Shown here: one piece after another, positions 1 to 6,864 of the stretch
Layout of the letters: every line of letters begins with the position of its first letter
How positions within the stretch are numbered: the first letter of the stretch is position 1
Source: Flavobacteriales bacterium UBA4585
Lineage (GTDB): Bacteria; Bacteroidota; Bacteroidia; Flavobacteriales; Schleiferiaceae
Assembly (NCBI GenBank): GCA_949487015.1
Contig: CATAQZ010000242.1
Span: 1 to 11,487, forward strand
Reading direction: 5' to 3'
Length of the DNA stretch: 11,487 nt
Program-made: the position numbers and the translations under genes
The notes under the pieces: generated by a model
Databases searched by the model: none
The model's input: only the letters and a program-made list of their open reading frames with translations
Told to the model about the DNA's origin: nothing

Positions 1-41
1 CGGATTAGAACTTTCTTATCTTTAAAGTCGAAGCTTTTCAT
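1..41 (-). CDS. pgk: Phosphoglycerate kinase, N-terminal fragment (cut by window edge)
   Basis: Reading the minus strand from the ATG at 41-39 gives MKSFDFKDKKVLIR before the window ends. This matches the characteristic start of bacterial phosphoglycerate kinase, where a short D-F-x-x-K-K segment leads into V-L-I-R-V-D-F-N. The enzyme makes ATP from 1,3-bisphosphoglycerate in glycolysis. Only 14 codons are visible, so the call rests on this N-terminal pattern and on my recollection that pgk often sits beside holB in Flavobacteria. It is divergent from holB, with 58 bp between the two start codons. The rest of the gene, including the catalytic and nucleotide-binding residues, lies outside the window. 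Confidence 0.72.
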   Translation of the reverse strand, partial: MKSFDFKDKKVLI

Positions 42-42
42 A

Positions 43-50
43 TATTTTTG
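43..50 (+). promoter_or_regulatory. Candidate Bacteroidota -7 promoter box for holB
   Basis: TATTTTTG matches the Bacteroidota -7 consensus TAnnTTTG exactly and lies about 50 bp before the holB start. No clear TTTG -33 element is seen at the usual distance upstream, and the motif is easy to meet in AT-rich DNA. It sits just before the divergent pgk start, so it would use the shared 58-bp spacer. Confidence 0.3.
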
Positions 51-99
51 AGTGTTATTTCAGCGCCCAATTTACTACCCAATTTTCACTCTACATTAG

Positions 100-1188
100 A
101 TGTTCAGCATATATAACAACCAAGATTTGATGGACCAATTATTTGCTGCACATGGCGGCAAAAAACTACATCATGCAAATCTTATCTATGGCGGCGCCGG
201 CGAAGATCCTTTGGGTATTGCCCTGAAGCTTTCTGCTGTACTTCTGTGTGAAACAAACACAGCTTGTGGAAGCTGCAGAAGCTGCAAACGAGTTGAAAAA
301 CTAGAACATCCTGATTTGAACTTTACATTTCCTTTTGTAAGTGGAGGAAATACAGGTACCGCAGACGACTTTTTAAAAGAGTTTAGAAACGCGCTTTTAA
401 AAAACCCATTTCTTGATCCCGATAGTTGGCAAAGACAGATCACTAGTAAAAATCAACAATTACAAATCCCAGTAAAAGAGATACAGAACCTCCAACAAAA
501 ACTGAGCTTAACGGCAGCCGAAGGCGGCAATAGGGTCTTGATCATATGGATGCCGGAACAAATTAAACCTGCCGCGTCAAATAAGCTGTTAAAGCTCATA
601 GAGGAGCCGCTGCCTAATACATTTATCATTCTGGTTTCACATAGAAAGAACAAGCTTCTTCCTACAATAGTCTCGAGATGTGCGCCTTGGTCTTGCAAAC
701 CCTTAAATGACTCTTCTTTCAACCAACATTTTGAAAACAGCCCCGAGGAAACAAAGAGATTATTAAGTATGGTCTTCGCTCCGAATCTAGGCGCTGCAAT
801 AACCGCTTATGATGATCCAGAGAGTACACAAATCGATCGTTTTGCTGAATGGATGCGTACCTGCTACAAAGGCGTACCTGTAGAAATCACCGCCGCAGTT
901 AATGAGCTGGCTTCTCTGCCAAAGGAATCGGTTAAAACGCTGATAATAAGGTCTTTACACTTTTTAGAGCGTGGATTTTATCACAACGTACAAAATACAT
1001 CTAACGATGCTACAGACCTCGGTGCAATAAACGTTCAAAAGCTAAGTAATGCGGTAGTCCCTAAAGGCGCATCGGATATAACTAAATCACTTAGCGCCTG
1101 TTTGCTGGACCTAGAAAGAAACGTCCATGTTAAAACAACATTGACGCACACCTCGTACGCGCTTCACGGTGCTTTCCGCGGCAACTAA
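100..1188 (+). CDS. holB: DNA polymerase III subunit delta' (clamp loader)
   Basis: This 362-residue protein is the delta' subunit of the clamp-loader complex, which opens and loads the sliding clamp onto primed DNA. An AAA+-like domain starts near residue 25. The P-loop position reads YGGAGEDPLG (30-39) and lacks the Walker lysine, as expected for delta', which does not hydrolyse ATP. A four-cysteine zinc module follows (C50, C56, C59, C62). LIEEP (166-170) and the arginine-finger SRC motif (192-194) are present in the context TIVSRCAPW, diagnostic for this family. The C-terminal third is helical and poorly conserved, as usual. The gene is transcribed away from pgk and converges on the methyltransferase gene, with stop codons overlapping by 4 bp. 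No clear Shine-Dalgarno sequence precedes the start, common in this phylum. Confidence 0.9.
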   Translation: MFSIYNNQDLMDQLFAAHGGKKLHHANLIYGGAGEDPLGIALKLSAVLLCETNTACGSCRSCKRVEKLEHPDLNFTFPFVSGGNTGTADDFLKEFRNALLKNPFLDPDSWQRQITSKNQQLQIPVKEIQNLQQKLSLTAAEGGNRVLIIWMPEQIKPAASNKLLKLIEEPLPNTFIILVSHRKNKLLPTIVSRCAPWSCKPLNDSSFNQHFENSPEETKRLLSMVFAPNLGAAITAYDDPESTQIDRFAEWMRTCYKGVPVEITAAVNELASLPKESVKTLIIRSLHFLERGFYHNVQNTSNDATDLGAINVQKLSNAVVPKGASDITKSLSACLLDLERNVHVKTTLTHTSYALHGAFRGN

Positions 1189-2066
1189 GCGTTCTTAAAG
1201 ACGTATATCAAAGAGCTCTTGTTGTTTTTTCCTCCTTTTATATTGCTGATTGTTCCTTGTATAAGCCCTTTCATCCAATGCTTTATCTTCTTCGTTGAAG
1301 CAGCCTCTTTGTACTGTTCACTGATTAGGCTTATGTAATAACTATCTAACGACATTGGCAGCACCTTGTGAAGTTTAAAACCGTTGCGCTCTACTGCGGT
1401 CTTCATGCTCTTCTTTGTAAAGTGGTGAACGTGTATAGGTATATCCCAAGCTGCCCAGCTTGCACCGTAATGTGCTGCATCGTGACTCTCAGGGTTTGGA
1501 ACAGCAATAATCAAGGTTGCGTTAGCCGACATCTTCGCCTTGAATCCCTCGAGTAATTGGTCTAGATCGTAAACGTGCTCCAACACGTGCCACATAGTTA
1601 TAACATCAACAGGTCCATTTACCTCCTTAATGGAACCGAAGACCATCCCAAACCTGGCTGCTTTTGTACGAGCACCGTCATTAATTTCTACACCCTGAAC
1701 GCTGTATCCCTTATGGGCCATTTTCTCAAGAAATTGACCGGTACCACAACCGTAGTCTAATAGTGATTTTCCCTTAGCGTGTTTTGCAACGTACCCGTGC
1801 TTCCAGTTAAGGTTGATTCCTCGTAAAGTTTGGTACACTTTTGAAAAGACTGAAGTAGCATCATCTGTGTGGCTAATGTAATCAGGGTTTTCATAGTAAG
1901 GTCCAACAAAATCCTCCTTAACACGCGGATTCGTAAATAGGTGGCTACAATCCTTGCAAGACCAAATATCAAATTCTTCTTTGCTTGTGCTGTGGTCTTT
2001 AACCGTTTGCTTAAACGATATAGTCTTTCCAAAGCATGCTGGGCAATGTCCTAATTCCTCTCTCAT
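1185..2066 (-). CDS. Class I SAM-dependent methyltransferase with N-terminal zinc ribbon
   Basis: This 293-residue cytosolic protein has two parts. An N-terminal C-P-A-C / C-K-D-C knuckle (C8, C11, C37, C40) probably binds zinc. A Rossmann methyltransferase domain follows, with motif I LLDYGCGTGQFL (102-113), an acidic residue after strand 2 in GVEIND (125-130) and the motif WHVLEHV (159-165). This arrangement fits the Methyltransf_23-type family, whose substrates are mostly unknown; the sequence does not reveal this one's. It is the last gene of the minus-strand cluster behind mnmG. The 19-bp gap to mnmG is almost wholly occupied by a parS site. The neighbourhood of mnmG and ybeY suggests, but does not prove, a role linked to RNA or translation. 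Its stop interlocks with that of holB (CTAA, both strands). Confidence 0.85.
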   Translation of the reverse strand: MREELGHCPACFGKTISFKQTVKDHSTSKEEFDIWSCKDCSHLFTNPRVKEDFVGPYYENPDYISHTDDATSVFSKVYQTLRGINLNWKHGYVAKHAKGKSLLDYGCGTGQFLEKMAHKGYSVQGVEINDGARTKAARFGMVFGSIKEVNGPVDVITMWHVLEHVYDLDQLLEGFKAKMSANATLIIAVPNPESHDAAHYGASWAAWDIPIHVHHFTKKSMKTAVERNGFKLHKVLPMSLDSYYISLISEQYKEAASTKKIKHWMKGLIQGTISNIKGGKNNKSSLIYVFKNA

Positions 2067-2068
2067 AT

Positions 2069-2084
2069 TGTTTCACGTGAAACT
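2069..2084. promoter_or_regulatory. parS: parS site 1 (ParB-binding centromere element), 15/16 match
   Basis: TGTTTCACGTGAAACT matches the bacterial chromosomal parS consensus TGTTTCACGTGAAACA at 15 of 16 positions, the last base differing. It fills 16 of the 19 bp between the mnmG stop and the methyltransferase start, so it would be transcribed as part of that operon. Known family behaviour: ParB (Spo0J) nucleates here, spreads, and drives origin segregation with ParA. parS sites normally cluster near the replication origin. Confidence 0.85.
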
Positions 2085-2085
2085 A

Positions 2086-3939
2086 TTATCTACCCATATA
2101 AATGAGTAATACATGTATATCGCTTTGACTTATACCGCTTATTCGGGATGCTTGTGCTATCGTCGCTGGCTCTATCGCCTTAAGCTTATCTCTGCCTTCA
2201 TAGCTCAAACCCTTTACTTTATCGTAATCAAATTTCTCCGGTATAGCTTTATTGTTTAACCGTTTCATTTTTGCTACACTTTCGCGCTCCCGTTGTATAT
2301 AGCCGCCGTATTTAATATCAATTTCTAGTTGTTCTATAACCTCGGGCTGCCACCAACCTGCTGCTTCAAACTTGGCGCTAAAATCTTTTAACCCTAAGTT
2401 TGGCCGCGCTACAAGTTTGCGGGTCTTCGTTTTTTCAGAAGCTTTTTTCTCTCCTTTTTCTTCTAGAACTTTATTTACAAAGTTTAGTGGTAAGTTTTTC
2501 TCTAAGGCCCTGTTGCCATCAGCTATTAGTCGCTCCTTTTCGTCAAGAATAGCAATTCTCTCGTTCGAAGCTAAGCCAATTTGATGGCCTAACTTGGTAA
2601 GTCGTATGTCCGCGTTGTCCTGACGTAATAACAACCTGTATTCCGCTCTAGAGGTAAACATTCTATAAGGCTCTTCCGTGCCTTTGGTGATAAGGTCATC
2701 AATCAACACACCTATGTACGCGTCGTTTCTGCCTAAAATGAAAGGTTCGTCTCCTCTAGTTTTTAAAACCGCATTTACCCCGGCCATAAGTCCTTGACAC
2801 GCGGCCTCTTCATAACCTGTGGTACCATTGATTTGGCCCGCAAAATACAAGCCGCTCACCAGTTTAGTTTCGAGTGTGTGTTTAAGTTGTGTGGGAGGGA
2901 AATAGTCGTATTCTATCGCATATCCTGGGCGGAAAAACTTAGCTCTTTCGAACCCCTTCACTTTATGCAAAGCCTCATATTGAATTTCCACGGGCAAGCT
3001 GGAGCTAAAGCCGTTTACATAGACCTCTACTGTATTCCATCCTTCAGGCTCTACGAAGATTTGATGTGAGGTTTTGTCCGAAAACCGATCGATTTTATCC
3101 TCTATCGATGGACAGTATCGTGGGCCGGTTCCGCGAATTGACCCATTGAATAATGGCGATCGGTCGAAGCCTTTCTTAAGAACATCGTGGACCTCTTGAG
3201 AGGTGTGTGTAATCCAACAACTTCTTTGTTTTTTAAGGGCATAATCACCTTCAAAACTAAACTGACCCGGATGTTCGTCACCAGGCTGTTCTTCCATAAC
3301 TGAGAAATCTAAAGAGCGGCCGTCTATTCTCGGTGGTGTGCCTGTTTTCATTCTTCCTGCTTCAAAACCCATCGATACTAGCTCTTCAGTAATTCCTGTG
3401 CTCGCTCGTTCACCCGCACGACCACCACCGAAGTTCTGATCACCAACATGTATAAGACCGTTCATAAAGGTGCCAGAGGTAAGTATCACTGTTTGCGCCT
3501 CAAAAGTCAGTCCTAACGCTGTTCTTACGCCTTGAACGGTGTTGTCACTTACGTTTAATCCCGTTACCATATCCTGGAACATATTTAGTCCAGGTGTTTC
3601 TTCAAGGAGCTCTCTCCAATACTGCGCAAACAACATTCGGTCACTCTGCACACGGGGGCTCCACATAGCGGGTCCCTTACTCCTGTTGAGCATACGAAAT
3701 TGTATCATGCTTTTATCGGTTATACGCGCACTACCTCCACCGAGCGCGTCTATCTCTCGCACAATCTGTCCCTTTGCTACTCCTCCCATAGCTGGATTAC
3801 AGCTCATTTGTCCAATGGTCTGCATATTCATTGTAATCATGAGCACATTAGCGCCCATTTTCGCTGCGCTGTACGCTGCCTCACAACCTGCGTGACCGCC
3901 GCCTACTACAATTACATCATACTTTTCGTCAAGAACCAT
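2086..3939 (-). CDS. mnmG: tRNA uridine-5-carboxymethylaminomethyl synthase, MnmG (GidA)
   Basis: This 617-residue FAD protein works with MnmE to install the cmnm5 group on U34 of several tRNAs, using methylene-tetrahydrofolate and NADH. The Rossmann FAD motif VVGGGHAGCEAA is at 11-22. The family block GQMSCNPAMGGVAKGQIVRE (43-62) contains conserved C47. The first signature GPRYCPSIEDKIDRF (272-286) contains catalytic-region C276, and the second signature AGQINGTTGYEEAA is at 367-380. The C-terminal helical tail (about 560-617) is complete, and the length is normal. The start codon overlaps the end of ybeY by 11 bp (ATGGTTCTTGA), implying translational coupling. A gidA/mnmG gene near an origin is a common arrangement in other bacteria, relevant to the parS and candidate-origin signals here. 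Confidence 0.97.
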   Translation of the reverse strand: MVLDEKYDVIVVGGGHAGCEAAYSAAKMGANVLMITMNMQTIGQMSCNPAMGGVAKGQIVREIDALGGGSARITDKSMIQFRMLNRSKGPAMWSPRVQSDRMLFAQYWRELLEETPGLNMFQDMVTGLNVSDNTVQGVRTALGLTFEAQTVILTSGTFMNGLIHVGDQNFGGGRAGERASTGITEELVSMGFEAGRMKTGTPPRIDGRSLDFSVMEEQPGDEHPGQFSFEGDYALKKQRSCWITHTSQEVHDVLKKGFDRSPLFNGSIRGTGPRYCPSIEDKIDRFSDKTSHQIFVEPEGWNTVEVYVNGFSSSLPVEIQYEALHKVKGFERAKFFRPGYAIEYDYFPPTQLKHTLETKLVSGLYFAGQINGTTGYEEAACQGLMAGVNAVLKTRGDEPFILGRNDAYIGVLIDDLITKGTEEPYRMFTSRAEYRLLLRQDNADIRLTKLGHQIGLASNERIAILDEKERLIADGNRALEKNLPLNFVNKVLEEKGEKKASEKTKTRKLVARPNLGLKDFSAKFEAAGWWQPEVIEQLEIDIKYGGYIQRERESVAKMKRLNNKAIPEKFDYDKVKGLSYEGRDKLKAIEPATIAQASRISGISQSDIHVLLIYMGR

Positions 3940-4324
3940 ATTTATCTATATAAGCCAATACCTCATCTTCCTTACCACGCATTATGGTTCTTTCTGCTTC
4001 TGTCTTGTCTTTAAATCCAATCAAGTGTAGAATACCGTGCGCAACCACCCTTATTAATTCGGACTCGTAACTTAAGCCTAGAGCTGACGCGTTTTCCTCT
4101 ACGCGTTCTAAACTCACATATAATTCTCCACTAATTTTAGTCCCCCTTGAGTAGTCAAAGGTTATAATATCAGTATAGTAATCGTGCTCAAGGTGCTTTT
4201 TGTTTATGGACAGTAACTCTTCGTCAGATACACCATAAACATCTATTTTTTTTAAGCGCATCGATGGATGGAGCTTATGTATAGCGTTCTTTACTTTATC
4301 TATCAAACCTCTTTCTATACTCAT
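3929..4324 (-). CDS. ybeY: Endoribonuclease / rRNA maturation factor YbeY
   Basis: This 131-residue protein belongs to the UPF0054 family. YbeY is a metal-dependent RNase involved in 16S rRNA 3' end maturation and ribosome quality control. The core motif is VVAHGILHLIGFKDKT (93-108). H96 and H100 are the first two metal ligands. The third ligand position, normally His in H-G-x-L-H-L-x-G-Y-D-H, is D106 here, preceded by K105. As I recall, this K-D variant is usual for Bacteroidota orthologues, so it is not evidence of inactivation. Other family landmarks are LEHDYYTDIITFDY (45-58) and GELYVSLERV (66-75). The protein is somewhat shorter than proteobacterial YbeY. It lies 2 bp after the DUF4175-like gene and overlaps mnmG by 11 bp, so all three are probably co-transcribed. 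Confidence 0.93.
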   Translation of the reverse strand: MSIERGLIDKVKNAIHKLHPSMRLKKIDVYGVSDEELLSINKKHLEHDYYTDIITFDYSRGTKISGELYVSLERVEENASALGLSYESELIRVVAHGILHLIGFKDKTEAERTIMRGKEDEVLAYIDKYGS

Positions 4325-4326
4325 AC

Positions 4327-6864
4327 TTACCGCTTCTTCAGCACAGGCAAAGGTAAGTCGGTCTCTTTAGATTTTAACACCTTAAAATCAATGCTTTCCC
4401 CTTCTTGCGAATTTGAATCATCACCTGATTCACTATTGCGCAAATCACCCAATTCCTTTTTATTAAACACACTCTCTTCCACGCGCCATAAGCGGTCCTC
4501 TAGCTCATTTAAGTCTTCAGAAGATACATCGTTGTTGAACAGCAGCTCTTTCTTTATTCGTTCAAGATCATCATTCATTTTTCCAGTGCGCTCTCCTTGT
4601 TTTTCTAAAGCTTCACTTGCCGCCTCTATTCGCTTTAACAACTCTTTTTCAGCCGGTTTCCCTGTCGAACCTGGCTTAGTGCCGTTTTCACCCTTCTTTG
4701 GTTCTCCTGATTTTCCCTTTTCTCTACCTCCTGGCTTCTTTGACGGTTTAGACAATCCTTTTTTGCCTTCTTTCCCTTTTCCGGCGGAAGCCGGTTTTCC
4801 CGAGGATCCTGGTTTTCCTTTCTTACAATCCTTCTTTGCTTGGTTTAAATTCGATTTCTCGCTCTCCAATAAAAAGTATAAGGTTTGGTTAATATCATTC
4901 AAAGCCGCGACCGCATAACCCACATCCGTTGTTATATCCTTACCGCTAATCGATTTAATTTCAAGCGATCGCATCGCTCGTTCTAATGCCGAACGTTTTT
5001 CGGACAGTAATTGATCTAGTTTAGGTTCATGTATCAATAACAGCTCTAAACTATCTTTAATTGCCTTTTCGTTTGATAATACTAATTGCTGCGATCGTGC
5101 TTTATTGACAGCTAAGGATAAATCTTGTAAACTCTCTTGAAAGACACTTATAACCCAACCGTTTTTTAAGAGGCGCTTAATTCTTGCTACGTTGTCTTCT
5201 TGTACTTCTGCGACATTATTTGCTAACAGCTCTTTTAACTTTTTACTAGCCTCTTGAGCTTGTTTTTCCCTGGTTTTACCTTCATTCTTAATGTTCTTCA
5301 TAAGGTCCACAGGTTCCTTAATCTCTTTACGGTTAAGTTCTTCTAGAGCGGCAGCGGCAGTTACTAAAGCACTGTCAAGTTCTGTATTACGCAGTGAATC
5401 TACTTTACTCAGTAATTCAATTGCCTCTTCCATCCGCCATAGCTCATCTAACCGCTGAAGTAGTACGTCTAATGGCTCTTTCACTAGATCTTCTTTGATG
5501 GGGTTAAGCTTCTTCTTAGCTACATCGTTACTTATTTCCTTTAGAGGTTCTCTTTCGAATTCTTTTTGCGTTCTGAACTGTTTTAGCGCCTCTGTTTTGT
5601 TTTCAGCAGATGATTTCAAAAGCGTTTGGTTGTAAGCAGCGGCTAATAATTGTGTTGCGTTTAGAACAGGTCTTCGCACTTCTCTTTGGGTCACGCTGTT
5701 GTTCGTATCAGTCGCTTTTATTTTAACTGTTGTGTTTGTACTCCAAACAATTTTTATAATTGACCGCACACCATTGCTAATAATTTGCTTGGAGTCTAAT
5801 TCAATATTCTTTAATCCATGGTCATCATCCACAAGTAATATGAGGGAATCATTTGTATTCTTAACCACATTGATTATAGGCGGTAAGTCTTTTATTAAAA
5901 CGCTTGGTAAAATTTGACTCCAAAAATCTGAACTTAATTCAATAACACCTCCGTCCCAAATAAAAGCTTCTTTCTTTGTTTCACGTGAAACATTAACCTT
6001 TATTTTCTCTTTTAGAACTCCTTGGTACTCCAGTGTAATTAAAGATCCTTTAAAAGCTTTAATCGTATCCTGAGCACTATATGTAGATAGCTTAAGATAG
6101 TTCGGTGGTTCTATTGTAGCACTCCAGGAGGCTAATTTTGGCACGCTATCACATACTACTGTTTGTCTTCTATAAAACCTTCCATTAAGTTCCCAATCGA
6201 TCGTTTCATTTTTCCTTATCAATACACTTTCAGTAACACTTCCTTTATAGAAAGGTGTAAGGTGCGGATGACTCAACTCTAAAACTTCGTTGAATAACGT
6301 ATGTACAGTATCATTTATATCTAGTAAGATAGCCTCACGTGTACAGGTACCGCTAACAATCTCGTCCTTACCTTCAGTTAAAATTGATTTTGGACTTATT
6401 AAAATTGTTAACACTAAAAGTGCTAATGCCCCAATTATAGTTGAAAACGGTATGTTTTTTTTCAGTGTCGTTTTAAATACCGGTAATTCTAAATAGACCT
6501 TTTTTAATACAACGACTTGTGCCCATTTATCCAACTCGTTTTTAGATAAACCTGTTAGTTCATCGAGCCTTCCGTTATCATAACTCTTTAAACTCTTAGC
6601 AACACGATTTAAGGAATAGTAATTAGTCCATATTGCTTGTATCAAATAACGAATTGGCCAAAATAAGAAGGCGGTTAAAGTCAGTACCAGTAGGATTACT
6701 ACTATCTTTCTAAAAGCAACAAGCTCTGGAATGAAATAATGGTTATACAGCGCTAATGCAATGGCTTCAACAACACTAAATAATAATAGTAAAATACTGT
6801 AATACAATGACTTACGTAGATAAACTACGCGTAAAAAACGCTGTAATTCTTGTAACTCTGTCAT
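4327..6864 (-). CDS. DUF4175-like membrane-anchored coiled-coil protein
   Basis: This 845-residue protein has no known function. It has three probable membrane helices near 19-40, 53-75 and 139-158. An extracytoplasmic-looking beta-rich segment (about 170-400) includes ASWSATIEPPNY (245-256), reminiscent of the immunoglobulin-like part of DUF4175 proteins. Long charged helices or coiled coil run from about 405 to 675. A Lys/Gly/Ser/Pro-rich low-complexity linker spans about 679-740, and a final conserved-looking helical block is at 741-805. The order matches DUF4175-type proteins of Bacteroidota, which I recall being encoded upstream of ybeY and mnmG and usually being longer (around 1,100 residues). 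It is first of the minus-strand cluster. It contains a perfect parS site at codons 291-296 (reading V-S-R-E-T), and its 5' end overlaps a divergent lipoprotein gene by 58 bp. Confidence 0.75.
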   Translation of the reverse strand: MTELQELQRFLRVVYLRKSLYYSILLLLFSVVEAIALALYNHYFIPELVAFRKIVVILLVLTLTAFLFWPIRYLIQAIWTNYYSLNRVAKSLKSYDNGRLDELTGLSKNELDKWAQVVVLKKVYLELPVFKTTLKKNIPFSTIIGALALLVLTILISPKSILTEGKDEIVSGTCTREAILLDINDTVHTLFNEVLELSHPHLTPFYKGSVTESVLIRKNETIDWELNGRFYRRQTVVCDSVPKLASWSATIEPPNYLKLSTYSAQDTIKAFKGSLITLEYQGVLKEKIKVNVSRETKKEAFIWDGGVIELSSDFWSQILPSVLIKDLPPIINVVKNTNDSLILLVDDDHGLKNIELDSKQIISNGVRSIIKIVWSTNTTVKIKATDTNNSVTQREVRRPVLNATQLLAAAYNQTLLKSSAENKTEALKQFRTQKEFEREPLKEISNDVAKKKLNPIKEDLVKEPLDVLLQRLDELWRMEEAIELLSKVDSLRNTELDSALVTAAAALEELNRKEIKEPVDLMKNIKNEGKTREKQAQEASKKLKELLANNVAEVQEDNVARIKRLLKNGWVISVFQESLQDLSLAVNKARSQQLVLSNEKAIKDSLELLLIHEPKLDQLLSEKRSALERAMRSLEIKSISGKDITTDVGYAVAALNDINQTLYFLLESEKSNLNQAKKDCKKGKPGSSGKPASAGKGKEGKKGLSKPSKKPGGREKGKSGEPKKGENGTKPGSTGKPAEKELLKRIEAASEALEKQGERTGKMNDDLERIKKELLFNNDVSSEDLNELEDRLWRVEESVFNKKELGDLRNSESGDDSNSQEGESIDFKVLKSKETDLPLPVLKKR
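5977..5992. promoter_or_regulatory. parS: parS site 2 (perfect ParB-binding centromere element), inside a gene
   Basis: TGTTTCACGTGAAACA is an exact 16/16 palindromic match to the bacterial chromosomal parS consensus. It lies in the DUF4175-like coding sequence, where the minus-strand frame reads it as the end of N291 followed by V-S-R-E-T. Intragenic parS sites of this kind are known in other bacteria. A fixed 16-mer is expected by chance about once in 4^16 (4.3 billion) positions, so with the second site 3.9 kb away chance is negligible. Confidence 0.93.

Noticed and set aside
1211..1230. AAGAGCTCTT palindrome followed by a T-rich run after holB, as a terminator
   Set aside because: A perfect 10-bp palindrome leaves no loop, so only about three base pairs could form. 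It also lies inside the methyltransferase coding sequence.
1584..1589. CACGTG core within the methyltransferase gene as a parS
   Set aside because: Flanking bases do not continue the TGTTT/AAACA arms.
3539..4014. Two overlapping plus-strand frames opposite the start of mnmG and ybeY
   Set aside because: They are antisense to strongly conserved coding sequence and have no recognisable protein features.
4268..4918. 216-codon plus-strand open frame rich in Phe, Pro and Ser
   Set aside because: It is antisense to the Lys/Gly/Glu-rich C-terminal half of the DUF4175-like gene, whose composition keeps the opposite frame open. It has no domain or signal of its own.
6336..6341. CACGTG core as a third possible parS
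   Set aside because: The flanks match the 16-bp consensus at only 9 positions in total, so it is just a common palindrome within coding sequence.
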